Below, piece after piece: positions 24,061-35,640 of a stretch of DNA of 52,536 nucleotides. This DNA comes from Caldilineaceae bacterium. Its GTDB lineage: Bacteria > Chloroflexota > Anaerolineae > Caldilineales > Caldilineaceae. Position numbers and translations under genes: made by a program. Within the stretch, counting starts at the first letter, position 1; each line of letters opens with the position of its first letter. The DNA is taken from assembly GCA_023384455.1 (NCBI GenBank), contig JAHDWH010000005.1, positions 13,437 through 65,972 on the forward strand, given 5' to 3'. A model generated the notes under the pieces. The model did not search any database, had not been told where the DNA came from, and worked only from the letters and a program-made list of their open reading frames with translations.

Positions 24061-26805
24061 ATGTGTTTGTACTGGAAAAAAATAGTCTATCTGCTCGTGC
24101 TGGTGATGTTGGTTGGGTTACCCCAGACCGCCTCTGCAGCTACCGGTGATGAGAACTGGGACGACATTTTTGGACTGCCTACCATCCGCTATGGTACGGT
24201 TCATACCGTCACCGTAGCCGGAGAGAATGTCTATATCGGCGGCAGCTTTTCGAGCGCAGGCTTGATCCCGGCCAACAATGTGGCCCGATGGGATGGTCGT
24301 CGCTGGCATCCATTGGGCGCAGGCGTCAACGGCTATGTCTACGCTATCGCCGTGATGGATGACAAAGTCTACGTGGGTGGTGACTTCACCCAGGCTGGAG
24401 ATGTAGCCGTCAACAGCATTGCCATGTGGGATGGCACCACCTGGTCTGCGCCGGATGCAGGCATGGGCGTGATGAAGGATGGCTACAGAGCTGCTGTAAG
24501 AGCGTTGACAATTGCCGATGGCGCTCTCTATGTTGCTGGCGACTTTGACACGATCAACGATGTCGCCGCTCGGGATGTGGCGCGTTGGGATGGCACGACC
24601 TGGAGGGCGCTGGGGGATGGCCTGGGCAACAGCTATAACGGCACAACTCTGGATAATAGCGGCACTGTTTATGCGCTTGCTGTCATTGATGGTGGCCACA
24701 TTGTGGCCGCGGGCAACTTCACATCTGCAAGCAACGGTGAAGGGCCGCTGACAGTGAATTCGGCGGCCCATTGGAATCCGGCGACCCAACAATGGAGCTC
24801 TCTAAGCGGCGGCATCCAGAAAGGGACCTATGCGGGCGACATTCGCACACTGACCGTGGCTGCCAACGGTGATCTCTATGCCGCGGGCAGCTTTGACAAA
24901 GCCGGAGGCACTACAGCCAACAGCATTGCCCGCTGGGACGGTATAGCTTGGAGCACTCTGGGCAGCGGTGTTGCGCCCAATACCTTTCGCATCATCAATG
25001 CTGTGGCTGTGGTGGGGGACACCGTTTACGCAGGCGGCGATTTTGCCAATATCGGCGGTAAAGTTGCGCCTGTGTTGGCGGTCTGGCAGAACAACACCTG
25101 GGCAGCGGTAGATGGCGGTCTAGGCAGTTCTGCATACGTTTTCGCGCTGGCAGCCAGCGGGGACGGCGGCGTCTATATTGCTGGCAATTTCGACGGCGGT
25201 GGAACTGTCTTCAGCAAAAACTTTATTAAGTGGACGGGCAGCGATTGGCAGGCAATGGGCAAGGGCGTCGGCTTCAGATCCATCAGCGGCCGCGTGAATA
25301 CGATTGCTGTCAGTGAGACGGGACAGGTCTTTATCGGCGGGTCGTTTGATCACGTAGCCGGGCGGCCCGCCCAGAACGTGGCTGTGTGGAACGGGAACGA
25401 ATGGAGCGCCCTGGGCAATGGCGTGGACGAGGAAGTCTTTGCACTGGCAATCGATGGGACCGATGTCTATGTGGGAGGCAGTTTCAGCAAAGCCGGGGCG
25501 ATTAGTGCCAACCACATTGCCCGCTATGATGCGGCCACTGGAACGTGGAGCGCGCTAGGCAGCGGCATAAACGCATCTGTGCGCGCCCTGGCTTTGGGGC
25601 ATGGCAAACTCTACGCGGGTGGCGATTTTACCGCGGCGGGCAGTGCCAGTGTGCATTACATTGCCCAGTGGAACGGCGGGGCGTGGTCACCCTTGGGATC
25701 TGGCATTGAGTTCGATGACAGTGTGGACGCGCTCGCCGTGGCCGGCCCGGATCTCTACATCGGCGGTTCCTTTGCAGACATCACCGTGGAAGGCGTGTCT
25801 ATCCGTATCAATGGCATGTTGCGTTGGAACAGCCTGACTGACGAGCGCTATTTGGTCGGCAGCACCGATATGCCGGGGGTGACCCGCCAGGGCATCGGTG
25901 ACTTCCCAGGCGAAGTCTTCGCCCTGGCCTACAACAACGGTGTGTTATACGTGGGCGGCAATTTTGGCAAGGCCGGTAGCGTGGCAGCGAGCGCAATCGC
26001 CGCCTATGATCTTGACAGCGGTTGGCGAGCGCTGGGCGATAGCGTGGGTGGGCTGAGTACGCCAAGGGTGCGGGGCATTGCCACCGCAGGCAACCAGGTT
26101 TTTGTGGGCGGGAGCTTCACCGCCGCAGGGACTGCAGAAGCCAACTATATTGCTTTGTGGGACGAGGCAGCGCAACAGTGGAGCGCTCTGGGTAGTGGGT
26201 TGGGCCTGGAGGCGGGACTGGACGACGGTGGCATTGCTGTGGCAGTGAATGGCGCTTCTCTCTATGTAGGTGGCGAGTTTGAAACGGCTGGCGGCAATCC
26301 CTCATCCGGGTTTGCCCGCTGGGGTGAGCCACCTGTGATCAGCAACATTACGCCACAGGGTGGTGGTAGCCTCGCCAGTGGAGACGGATTCCAGATTCAG
26401 TTTCCGGCCAACGCTGTGGCGGAAGCCGTTACAGTAGGCTACCAGGGACAATTCGTGCCAACAGTTGCGCTCACGGCTGGGGCAAAAACGCTGCGCTCAT
26501 TCACGCTGACGGCGCGCACGGCAGGCGGTGCCGAAGTCATGCAATTTGACCAGCCCTACACCATCCGCATCACCTACACCGATGCCGAGCTGGCTGCCCT
26601 CAATGTCGCCGAGGCCGATCTGAACTTTGTCTACTGGAATGGCGCTGCTTGGGTCAATATGTTGCCCTGCCCAGGTTGTAGCATCGACACCGTTAACAAC
26701 ATCGTCACCATTGTCTCGGACCACTTCACTGAGTTTGTCCTGCTGGGCAACCCGCCCACGGGCAGCACAGACCGCCATCTCTACCTGCCGGCGATCAGCC
26801 GCTAG
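24061..26805 (+). CDS. Secreted repeat protein, Rax2/kelch-like propeller with C-terminal LPAISR tail
   Basis: 914 residues. The ATG at 24061 follows AAGGA and begins a clear Sec signal peptide, KKIVYLLVLVMLVGLPQTAS, with AxA cleavage before ATGDENW. Residues about 40-750 consist of some 14 repeats of roughly 45-55 residues with the pattern VYVGGSF-x-AG-x-NIARWDG-x-W-LGSG, which is the Rax2-like/kelch-like beta-propeller pattern seen in bacterial surface proteins. A beta-sandwich domain follows (ISNITPQGGGSLASGDGFQI, ITYTDAELAALNVAEADLNF), and the chain ends HLYLPAISR. No catalytic residues are seen. It is probably a cell-surface or exported binding protein. The very end resembles that of the subtilisin at 39740-42481 (IFLPAVTR). 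Confidence 0.8.
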   Translation: MCLYWKKIVYLLVLVMLVGLPQTASAATGDENWDDIFGLPTIRYGTVHTVTVAGENVYIGGSFSSAGLIPANNVARWDGRRWHPLGAGVNGYVYAIAVMDDKVYVGGDFTQAGDVAVNSIAMWDGTTWSAPDAGMGVMKDGYRAAVRALTIADGALYVAGDFDTINDVAARDVARWDGTTWRALGDGLGNSYNGTTLDNSGTVYALAVIDGGHIVAAGNFTSASNGEGPLTVNSAAHWNPATQQWSSLSGGIQKGTYAGDIRTLTVAANGDLYAAGSFDKAGGTTANSIARWDGIAWSTLGSGVAPNTFRIINAVAVVGDTVYAGGDFANIGGKVAPVLAVWQNNTWAAVDGGLGSSAYVFALAASGDGGVYIAGNFDGGGTVFSKNFIKWTGSDWQAMGKGVGFRSISGRVNTIAVSETGQVFIGGSFDHVAGRPAQNVAVWNGNEWSALGNGVDEEVFALAIDGTDVYVGGSFSKAGAISANHIARYDAATGTWSALGSGINASVRALALGHGKLYAGGDFTAAGSASVHYIAQWNGGAWSPLGSGIEFDDSVDALAVAGPDLYIGGSFADITVEGVSIRINGMLRWNSLTDERYLVGSTDMPGVTRQGIGDFPGEVFALAYNNGVLYVGGNFGKAGSVAASAIAAYDLDSGWRALGDSVGGLSTPRVRGIATAGNQVFVGGSFTAAGTAEANYIALWDEAAQQWSALGSGLGLEAGLDDGGIAVAVNGASLYVGGEFETAGGNPSSGFARWGEPPVISNITPQGGGSLASGDGFQIQFPANAVAEAVTVGYQGQFVPTVALTAGAKTLRSFTLTARTAGGAEVMQFDQPYTIRITYTDAELAALNVAEADLNFVYWNGAAWVNMLPCPGCSIDTVNNIVTIVSDHFTEFVLLGNPPTGSTDRHLYLPAISR

Positions 26806-26866
26806 TAGTGGTACGACAGCAACAGGGCTGTCCCGTTGAGGAGTGCTGATAGAGTAAAGTCTTGAC

Positions 26867-26904
26867 GGCAGGCAACAGACCACTTTGGTAGTCTGTTGTC
26901 TGCC
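26867..26904. terminator. Hairpin after the secreted propeller gene
   Basis: ggcaggcaacagac (26867-26880) and gtctgttgtctgcc (26891-26904) form a 14-base stem with one mismatch and a 10-base loop, 62 bases after the stop codon. No T-tract follows, so it could be a bidirectional terminator between convergent genes (the histidine kinase ends at 27007) or an intergenic repeat. Confidence 0.45.
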
Positions 26905-27006
26905 GATTGCCGCCACTGCCCAATCGGCAATGGCCGTATCACCACCGCCACATCCTGCCCCGCAGATCGCTCAGCAGCCAGAAGACCAGCTCGTAGATCG
27001 TCCCCG

Positions 27007-28464
27007 CTATTCCCCGTTCCAACGCTCTTTCGCTTCAGCGTTCCCCAGTCGCAGTATAAATTCCGCGCCGTGCCCGCTTCCTTCCGCCACTGTCAGCGTA
27101 CCGCCGTGGGCTTCGGCCAGACGCCGGGCCAGGGCCAGGCCAATCCCCATCCCCTCCTGAATGCGGGTCTGGTTGGGGGCGCGGTAGAAGAACTGAAAGA
27201 TATTCTCCCGGTCGGCGGGATCGATGCCCGGCCCCGTATCCCGCACCCGAATCACTACAGGAGCGTCCTGGCCCGCCCCCTCCTGGGCCGCGGAGATCAC
27301 CACCCGCCCCCCAGATGGCGTATATTTGTAGGCATTGTCGAGCAGATTGCCCAAAATCTGGCTGATGCGCACGGGATCGACCCACAGCCGGGGCAGATCT
27401 GACGCAACTTGGCAGGAGAGTGCGATGGCTTTGGAACGCAGTTTGCCCTCGCTGCGGTGGCTCTCGGCCCGCACCAGCGCGCCGATGTCTGTCTTTTCCA
27501 AATCGAGAGCCAACTCCTGCATTTCGCTCTGGGCCAGCAGTGTCAGATCGTCCAGCAGCAGGCGCAACTGATCCACCTGCTCGTCGATCCCCTCGGCCAG
27601 CTCCGCGACGACTTCGCCCTTTTCGCTGTTGCCCTGTCCCAGCACGTGGGCCGCCGCTTTGATCGCGCCCAGAGGTCGCCCCAGTTCGTGGACGATACTG
27701 CGTAGCAGTCGCCGCCGCCCCTGCTCCAATTCGTAGAGCCGTTCGGCCATACCGTTGAAGGTGTGGGCCAGCAGACGCACTTCGCTGGGGCCGCTTTCCA
27801 GCACAGTAGGCGGCGGCTGGTCAAAACGGATGGAGCGGGCGGCCGCGGTCAACTGTTCCAGGGGGCGGTTGAGGGAGCGGGAAAGCAGGAAGCCCAGCAG
27901 CCCGGCCAGCAGCATCCCCACACCGGCTGTCGCCCAGACCAGCCAGCGCAGCAGCGCCAGTCGGCTGCCTGTCTGCCCCAATCCCTGGGATAGCTGGATC
28001 GCCCCCACAATCTCCTGCCTATCGTTGTAGACAGGCACAACCACATCCATCCCGTTCGTGGCCGGATTGACACCGCTGTGGGTTTCTCGCCCAGCCTGGC
28101 CGGCCAATGCCTGGCGCAGGAGGTCTTCGTTCAGGGAAAGGAGAGGCACATTCTGCGTTGTGGCTGCCACGCCAGAAGCCACCAGCAGTCTGCCCTGGCT
28201 GTCCACCACATAAATCTGGGCGGGCACAAGCACTTGCAGCCGGGTCATCAGCGGCTGGGAGAGGTTGGGGTCTTTCCACGCCTGCCAGTTGCTTTGGGTC
28301 AGCCGGGCCACCAGTTGGGCCTGAACAGCCATTTCGTTGGCGACATTGACCAGGGCCACACGGGTTTCCAGCAGGTAAATGAGGGCCAGGCTGAAGAGGG
28401 GAACCAGCAGAAGTATGGGCAAGAAGTGGCTGAGGGCCAGGCGCAGGCGCAGGCTGGAGAGCAT
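27007..28464 (-). CDS. Membrane sensor histidine kinase (HAMP, HisKA, HATPase)
   Basis: 485 residues. TM1 is at about 11-32 (LSHFLPILLLVPLFSLALIY). An extracytoplasmic sensor of about 135 residues holds a PAS/Cache-like strand, PAQIYVVDSQGRLLVASG. TM2 is near 170-194, followed by HAMP (SLNRPLEQLTAAARSI). The phospho-acceptor is His259 in RSIVHELGRPLG. The ATPase has the N box NLLDNAYKYTPSGG, and G boxes VRDTGPGIDPADRENIF and GMGIGLALARRLAEAHGG. It should autophosphorylate and pass phosphate to the response regulator encoded 91 bases upstream. The HELGRP H-box (rather than HELRTP) is a slight variant. The start at 28464 places TM1 at the N terminus; its ribosome site is weak. Confidence 0.92.
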   Translation of the reverse strand: MLSSLRLRLALSHFLPILLLVPLFSLALIYLLETRVALVNVANEMAVQAQLVARLTQSNWQAWKDPNLSQPLMTRLQVLVPAQIYVVDSQGRLLVASGVAATTQNVPLLSLNEDLLRQALAGQAGRETHSGVNPATNGMDVVVPVYNDRQEIVGAIQLSQGLGQTGSRLALLRWLVWATAGVGMLLAGLLGFLLSRSLNRPLEQLTAAARSIRFDQPPPTVLESGPSEVRLLAHTFNGMAERLYELEQGRRRLLRSIVHELGRPLGAIKAAAHVLGQGNSEKGEVVAELAEGIDEQVDQLRLLLDDLTLLAQSEMQELALDLEKTDIGALVRAESHRSEGKLRSKAIALSCQVASDLPRLWVDPVRISQILGNLLDNAYKYTPSGGRVVISAAQEGAGQDAPVVIRVRDTGPGIDPADRENIFQFFYRAPNQTRIQEGMGIGLALARRLAEAHGGTLTVAEGSGHGAEFILRLGNAEAKERWNGE

Positions 28465-28555
28465 TGGATAGTTGCTTTCTTTGGATAAAATGACCGCAGA
28501 CGGCGGACGGCGGACCGCAAGTGACGCCGACAAACCCGCGGTCGGCGGTCTGTCG

Positions 28556-29251
<696 letters not shown>

Positions 29252-29257
29252 ACATCT

Positions 29258-29286
29258 ATTGTGCCAGCTTTGGGGAAACTCATCAA
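29258..29286 (-). promoter_or_regulatory. Candidate promoter of the kinase-linked response regulator
   Basis: Read on the minus strand: TTGATG, 17 bases, CACAAT, with only 6 bases to the ATG. It is shared with the duplicated copy at 22381-22409. Moderate box matches; the short distance would give a leaderless mRNA. Confidence 0.35.
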
Positions 29287-29453
29287 ATGAACGACCCCAA
29301 AACCACCCCGCAACACCCCGCCGCTACGATGGCAGCCACGCATAAAGACCAGTCAACAGTGAACAGCCGCCCGTGGACGATCCCACAGATGGCCGCTCAC
29401 TGGAACGACCCAATCACCCAATCTCCAATTCCCTCTCCCCAGGAGAAGATATT

Positions 29454-31886
29454 ATGGCAAAATCCATCTCCCACGTGACCGTCATCGGCGCTGGCACAAT
29501 GGGCGCGGCCATTGCCGGCCACCTCGCCAATGCGGGCATTGCGTCCCACCTGCTCGATATTGTCCCGTCTGAATTGACCGCCGAAGAATCTGCCAAAGGC
29601 TTGACGCTGGACAGCCCCGCGGTGCGCAACCGCATTGTGCGCGAAGGCTTCGAGCGGATGGTCAAGAGCAAACCGGCCAACCTCTTCTCCGAGCAGCAGG
29701 CGGCGCTGATTTCTCTGGGCAATCTGGAGGACGACTTCGACGCCGCGGTGGGCCAGAGCGACTGGATTGTGGAAGTGATTATCGAGCGGCCCGGCCCCAA
29801 ACAGGCGCTGATGGGGCGCATCGAAGCCGTCGCGCCAGCCCACGCCATCATCAGCACCAACACCTCCGGCATCCCGGTCCACATCATCAGCCAGGGGCGC
29901 AGCGCCGCCTTCAAAAAGCGCTTTCTGGGAACCCACTTCTTCAACCCGCCCCGCTACCTCCACCTGCTGGAAATCATCCCCACCCCAGACACGGACCCGG
30001 CGATTGTGGCCCAGATGAAAGCCTTTGCCGAAACCCGGCTGGGCAAAGGCGTCGTCGTCTGCAAGGACACGCCCAACTTTGTGGGCAACCGGATGTTCAG
30101 CTTCATTCAGAGCGATGTGATGGAATACGCCATCGAAAATGGCTATACCGTCGAGGAGGTGGACGCGCTCACCGGGCCGCTGATTGGCCGCCCCAAAACC
30201 GCCACCTTCCGCCTGAACGATGTGGTGGGGATCGATGTGGCCGGCCTGGTGGGCGACAATCTCTACGGGCTGATCCCCGACGACGAGGACCGGGAGGTGC
30301 TGCGCGGGCCGGGTGGCTCCGCTGTGATGAAGCTGCTCATCGAAAACAGACTCCTGGGCAGCAAGACCGGTCAGGGCTTCTACAAGACTGTGACCGATGA
30401 GAAGGGGCGCAAGAGCTTCTGGGGGCTGGATTTGCAGGCCGCGGCCAGCGGCACAGTCGATTTCGTGGCCCCGGCCAAGCCCCGCTGGGCCAGTGTGGGC
30501 GACGCCAAAGACGAAGAACTGGCCGAACGTCTGCGCCGTCTGACCGACGCCGACGACGAGGCCGGCGATCTGCTCTGGCACACCCTCAGCCGCACCCTGG
30601 CCTACGCCAGCAAGCGGGTCCCGGAGATCGCCGACAGCCCCGCCGACATCGACAACGCCATGAAGTGGGGCTTCGGCTGGGAGATGGGGCCTTTTGAAAG
30701 CTGGGACGCGCTGGGCGTGGAGGATACGCTGGATCGAATGGAAGGCGAAGGGGTCGTCGCGGCTGGTTGGGTCCGCGAAATGCTGGCTTCCGGTCGGGAG
30801 ACTTTTTACGTCTACGAAAACGGCCAGCGCACAGTCTACACGCCGGTGGACAAAGCCAGCCAAGCAATAGGCGATCCCCAGGCGGTCACAGTGGCCGACA
30901 TCCGCCGCCGCCGGGGCGCGCTGGCCGAGAACGATTCGGCCAGTCTGCTCGATATGGGCGACGGCGTGTTGCTGCTGGAATTTCACACCAAAATGAACAG
31001 CCTGGATACGGCCATCGGCGAGATCGCCAACGCGGCCATTGAGCGACTCCACGGCAGCGCCTCCGGGCTGGTCATCGGCAACCAGGGGGGCAACTTCAGC
31101 GCCGGGGCCAATATTTTTATGATTGGGATGCTGGCCCAATCCGGCCAGTGGGAGCAGTTGGATGGGGCCATCGATGGCCTGCAACAGATGATTTTGCAGA
31201 TGCGCCTGGCCCCCAAACCGGTGGTGGCCGCGCCCTATCAACTGGCCCTGGGCGGTGGCGCGGAAATCTCAATGGGCGCAGATCGCATTGTCGCTCATGC
31301 CGAAACGTATATGGGGCTGGTGGAAGTGGGTGTGGGTGTCATCCCCGGCGGGGGCGGCTGCAAGGAGATGGTGCGGCGCAATGTCAGCCCCCATATGCAC
31401 GCGGCCAACGTCAACCCCAGCCCCTATTTGCAGCAAATTTTTGAGCAGATTGGCTTTGCCAAAGTCTCCACCAGCGCGGTGGAAGCGCGGCAGATGGGCT
31501 TCTTTGCCGATACCGACCGGATTGTGATGAACTACGACCACCTGCTGGGCGAGGCGAAGGCGGAAGTGTTGCGGATGGGCGCCAACGGCTACACCCCGCC
31601 CAGTGTGAAGGGCAATGTCTACGCCGCTGGACGGGATATGCTCGCCAATCTGCGCATCGGCATCTATTCCCTCAAAGAGGGGGGCTACATCAGCGAGCAC
31701 GACGCCATCATCGCCGGGCAGTTGGCGACGGTCCTCTGCGGCGGCGAACTGAGCCAGCCCGCCTGGATGGACGAGCAATACTTCCTGGATTTGGAGCGGG
31801 AAGCCTTCAAGACGCTCTGTGGTTATCAGAAAACCCAGGAGCGCATCTGGGCGATGTTGCAGAGTGGGAAGCCGCTACGCAACTGA
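29454..31886 (+). CDS. 3-hydroxyacyl-CoA dehydrogenase / enoyl-CoA hydratase fusion (FadB/FadN type)
   Basis: 810 residues. The N-terminal half is an NAD-binding 3-hydroxyacyl-CoA dehydrogenase: [20 protein letters not shown] (Rossmann), [30 protein letters not shown] (the His-containing signature) and [12 protein letters not shown]. The second half has a crotonase domain: [35 protein letters not shown] (oxyanion loop) and [20 protein letters not shown] with [13 protein letters not shown]. The order dehydrogenase first, hydratase last is that of FadN rather than E. coli FadB. It performs two beta-oxidation steps in the cytoplasm. AGGAGAAGATATT precedes the ATG at 29454. The thiolase completing the cycle follows on the same strand after a 290-base gap filled with tandem repeats. 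Confidence 0.93.
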   Translation: MAKSISHVTVIGAGTMGAAIAGHLANAGIASHLLDIVPSELTAEESAKGLTLDSPAVRNRIVREGFERMVKSKPANLFSEQQAALISLGNLEDDFDAAVGQSDWIVEVIIERPGPKQALMGRIEAVAPAHAIISTNTSGIPVHIISQGRSAAFKKRFLGTHFFNPPRYLHLLEIIPTPDTDPAIVAQMKAFAETRLGKGVVVCKDTPNFVGNRMFSFIQSDVMEYAIENGYTVEEVDALTGPLIGRPKTATFRLNDVVGIDVAGLVGDNLYGLIPDDEDREVLRGPGGSAVMKLLIENRLLGSKTGQGFYKTVTDEKGRKSFWGLDLQAAASGTVDFVAPAKPRWASVGDAKDEELAERLRRLTDADDEAGDLLWHTLSRTLAYASKRVPEIADSPADIDNAMKWGFGWEMGPFESWDALGVEDTLDRMEGEGVVAAGWVREMLASGRETFYVYENGQRTVYTPVDKASQAIGDPQAVTVADIRRRRGALAENDSASLLDMGDGVLLLEFHTKMNSLDTAIGEIANAAIERLHGSASGLVIGNQGGNFSAGANIFMIGMLAQSGQWEQLDGAIDGLQQMILQMRLAPKPVVAAPYQLALGGGAEISMGADRIVAHAETYMGLVEVGVGVIPGGGGCKEMVRRNVSPHMHAANVNPSPYLQQIFEQIGFAKVSTSAVEARQMGFFADTDRIVMNYDHLLGEAKAEVLRMGANGYTPPSVKGNVYAAGRDMLANLRIGIYSLKEGGYISEHDAIIAGQLATVLCGGELSQPAWMDEQYFLDLEREAFKTLCGYQKTQERIWAMLQSGKPLRN

Positions 31887-31890
31887 TCTT

Positions 31891-32142
31891 CTCGTTCCCA
31901 CTGCTCCGCGTGGGAACGTTCTGCGGACGCTCTGCGTCCCGGTCAACGACAACCCGACCCACTACCGGACGCAGAGCGTCCAACTGCTGTGCCCACGCGG
32001 GAGCGATGGGCACAGAATATCTCGTTCCCACCGCTCCGCGTGGGAACGTTCTGCGGACGCTCTGCGTCCCGGTCAACGACAACCCGACCCACTACCGGAC
32101 GCAGAGCGTCCAACTGCTGTGCCCACGCGGGAGCGATGGGCA
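31891..32142. repeat. 130-base tandem repeat with REP-like palindromes
   Basis: Two near-identical copies (31891-32020 and 32021-32142, the second slightly shorter) occupy the gap between the fatty-acid oxidation genes. Each copy contains gttcccac...gtgggaac and ggacgctctgcgtcc palindromes and an inverted partner, ggacgcagagcgtcc. The palindrome type CGTTCCCAC-GTGGGAACG is a known style of intergenic repeat in many bacterial genomes. Open frames run through it in places but show no protein family. Confidence 0.85.
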
Positions 32143-32175
32143 CAAGAGTATTCGAACCCGAAAGGATCACCTCCT

Positions 32176-33354
<1,179 letters not shown>

Positions 33355-33374
33355 GGCAATGAGATGGTAGGATG

Positions 33375-33416
33375 ACGGGGTGACGGGGAAGGGATTCCCT
33401 GTCACCCCGTTTTTTT
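33375..33416 (+). terminator. Rho-independent terminator after the thiolase gene
   Basis: acggggtgacgggg (33375-33388) pairs with ccctgtcaccccgt (33397-33410), followed by a run of seven T residues (33410-33416). It lies 21 bases after the thiolase stop codon. Confidence 0.85.
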
Positions 33417-33610
33417 GTGGGCGTGGGGGGGATTAGGCTTGGACCCGTTTCTCGTGGACTGACTATTGGGGTCAACAGTAGGCTGAAAGATACCGGCAAT
33501 TAAAGCTCATCAGAATCTCTGAACTTTGTCAGCGCAAAATGTGGTATATTTGGCTTATTTTGGAAAAAGAGTGCCGGGAATTTCCTGTACTACAAAAGCA
33601 AATCGACCCA

Positions 33611-35614
33611 ATGAACAACGAAACATCTATCGAAGCCCGCCGTCTCCGCCTGCTTTTGGTCGAGGATAACCTGACCGATCAGAAGCTGCTTCAAGCTGCC
33701 CTGCGCAAACCCGTACATCGTTCAGGACAGATGTACAGTTTTGCTGTAGATTGTACCGGCACAATAGCCGAAGCGCTGGCTGCATTGCAACAAAATGAGT
33801 ACGATATTGTAGTCACAGACCTCTATTTGCCCCAAAGCGAAGGTGTAGAGACAATTGAGCGTCTGCTGGAGGTGGCTCACCATCTGCCAGTGGTGGTCCT
33901 GAGTGGGCTGGACGACGAGGAACTGGCTTTGACCGCAGTCCGGCTGGGCGTGCAGGATTATCTGGTTAAGGCTACCTATTCGACCTCGACGCTTGTGCGG
34001 ACACTACTCTATGCCATAGAACGCAAGCAAATGGAACAGCGGCTGGCCGCCATCGCCCGCACCGAAGTGGCCCAAGATGGCGAAGAACGGCTGGATAACC
34101 TACTGCGGCGAATTTGTGAACTCACCCGGCAATTTCTTCCGGCTACTGGCGCTGGGCTTGTGTTGTGGGACAAACAACAGCAGGAATTCAATCTGGGCGT
34201 CTCCAACTTCCCTGGGCTGGAAGAACCGGATATATTCCGCAGACTTCGCCCTTGCGGTGGGATCACCCGATGGATCATCGACAACAAACGACCGGTTGTC
34301 GTAAGTGATATGGCGTCGTCTGCGCTGCCATTCAACCAGTCGGTCCTGATCGCAGACCACAAGTCGTTTGTGGGTGTGCCGCTGCTCAACGACAATGAGG
34401 CGCTAGGCGTCCTCTACGTCATTAACCAGCAGAACAGACTCTATCGGGCCGCGGATATGGACTTTCTGGTCTCTCTGGCTCAGCGCGCCGCGGCTGCGGT
34501 TGTACGCATTCAACTCTATCAACAGATCAGGGCGGCTCTGCGCGAGACAGACAATCTGTATCAGGCCACCCGCTCTCTGATCGCCTCCACAAATATGCAA
34601 GAGACTCTGACCGCTGTGGTAGAGGGAACCCGAAGCGTCTTGAACGCCAATGCAGTGACAGTTGTTCGGGTCAATCCAGAGGAAAAGCGGTTAGAGTCCA
34701 TCGTTTTCACAGGTGACGGGGTGGATGTACACGCTGCGCGCTCTTTCGAGGAGTTTTGGGATGGGTTGGGTGGCTGGGCCATCAGAAACCAGACAGTTGC
34801 CTTTTCGCCTGGCGGTGTTCCAGACGAAAGAGAGAGTGCTGCTGCGCAGGCACGCCGCATGACCACCGGCGCGGGGAGCGTACTGGTTGCCCCACTTAAC
34901 GTGCGCGGCAGGCTAATCGCCACGCTGACCGCCATCAACCGACCAGAACAACCGAACTTCACACCTTCCCACATTAAGCTGATTGAACTGTTGGGAAACC
35001 AGGCCGCGATGGCCATCGAAAATGCCGAGCTTTTTGCCCGGACCGAACAATTGGCCAATATCGATGGACTGACCGGCATCAGCAATCGACGCTTTTTCTT
35101 CGAGACGGCCCAAAACTGTTTTGCTACGGCCCAAAGCCATAACGACCCCGTGGCCGTGCTGCTCGTTGATCTGGACCACTTTAAGCAGATCAATGATCAG
35201 TATGGACATGCCATGGGGGATCAGGTCTTATCTATCGTTGCCAAGCGTATACGCGCCGGGTTGCGCGAGCACGACATTTTCGGACGCTATGGCGGGGAGG
35301 AGTTCGTGCTGCTATTGCCTGGGGCAACGGCCAAACAGGCATCGGCCACAGCCGAAAGGTTGCGGCGGCGCATCGAAATGCAACCCATCGCCTGGGACGG
35401 CCATCAAGCGCTGGTAACGATCAGCATTGGGGGAGCAATTCGGACAGCAGAGTGCGCAGACCTTTCATCGCTCATTCGGGCCGCGGATCGAGCGCTCTAT
35501 CTGTCAAAGGAGCGGGGACGTAACCGGGTCAGTCTGTGGGATGAAAATAATCGGGAGTGGCAATTACCCAATGAAAAACTGCTGAGCAAAGCAGAAAATT
35601 GGTTTCACACATAA
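33611..35614 (+). CDS. Diguanylate cyclase with REC-GAF-GAF-GGDEF architecture
   Basis: 667 residues. A receiver domain (about 12-135) has LLLVEDNLTD, the phospho-acceptor Asp70 in IVVTDLYLPQ and Lys in DYLVKATYS. Two GAF domains follow (about 160-300 and 325-480), recognisable by WDKQQQEFNLGVSNFPG, KSFVGVPLLNDNEALGVLYV and APLNVRGRLIATLTAINRP. The C-terminal GGDEF domain has LANIDGLTGISNRRFFFE, DLDHFKQINDQYGHAMGD and the active-site GRYGGEEFVLLLPG (GGEEF near residue 560). It should make cyclic di-GMP under control of phosphorylation and GAF ligands. No transmembrane segment, so it is cytosolic. The start at 33611 is chosen because the domain begins just after it; upstream sequence has no good ribosome site. 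It ends 26 bases from the convergent MFS gene. Confidence 0.9.
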   Translation: MNNETSIEARRLRLLLVEDNLTDQKLLQAALRKPVHRSGQMYSFAVDCTGTIAEALAALQQNEYDIVVTDLYLPQSEGVETIERLLEVAHHLPVVVLSGLDDEELALTAVRLGVQDYLVKATYSTSTLVRTLLYAIERKQMEQRLAAIARTEVAQDGEERLDNLLRRICELTRQFLPATGAGLVLWDKQQQEFNLGVSNFPGLEEPDIFRRLRPCGGITRWIIDNKRPVVVSDMASSALPFNQSVLIADHKSFVGVPLLNDNEALGVLYVINQQNRLYRAADMDFLVSLAQRAAAAVVRIQLYQQIRAALRETDNLYQATRSLIASTNMQETLTAVVEGTRSVLNANAVTVVRVNPEEKRLESIVFTGDGVDVHAARSFEEFWDGLGGWAIRNQTVAFSPGGVPDERESAAAQARRMTTGAGSVLVAPLNVRGRLIATLTAINRPEQPNFTPSHIKLIELLGNQAAMAIENAELFARTEQLANIDGLTGISNRRFFFETAQNCFATAQSHNDPVAVLLVDLDHFKQINDQYGHAMGDQVLSIVAKRIRAGLREHDIFGRYGGEEFVLLLPGATAKQASATAERLRRRIEMQPIAWDGHQALVTISIGGAIRTAECADLSSLIRAADRALYLSKERGRNRVSLWDENNREWQLPNEKLLSKAENWFHT

Positions 35615-35640
35615 AATCGTTCCGGCCATCGGGCAGGAGA

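Noticed and set aside
29397..31241. A 614-residue open frame on the minus strand opposite the HAD/hydratase gene
   Set aside because: It mirrors a strongly conserved plus-strand gene, has a His/Gly-rich composition without any family motif, and is a by-product of high GC content.
31819..32175. N-terminal extension of the thiolase through the tandem repeat
   Set aside because: The extension encodes the repeat twice and has no thiolase similarity; the conserved start is at 32176 with its own ribosome site.
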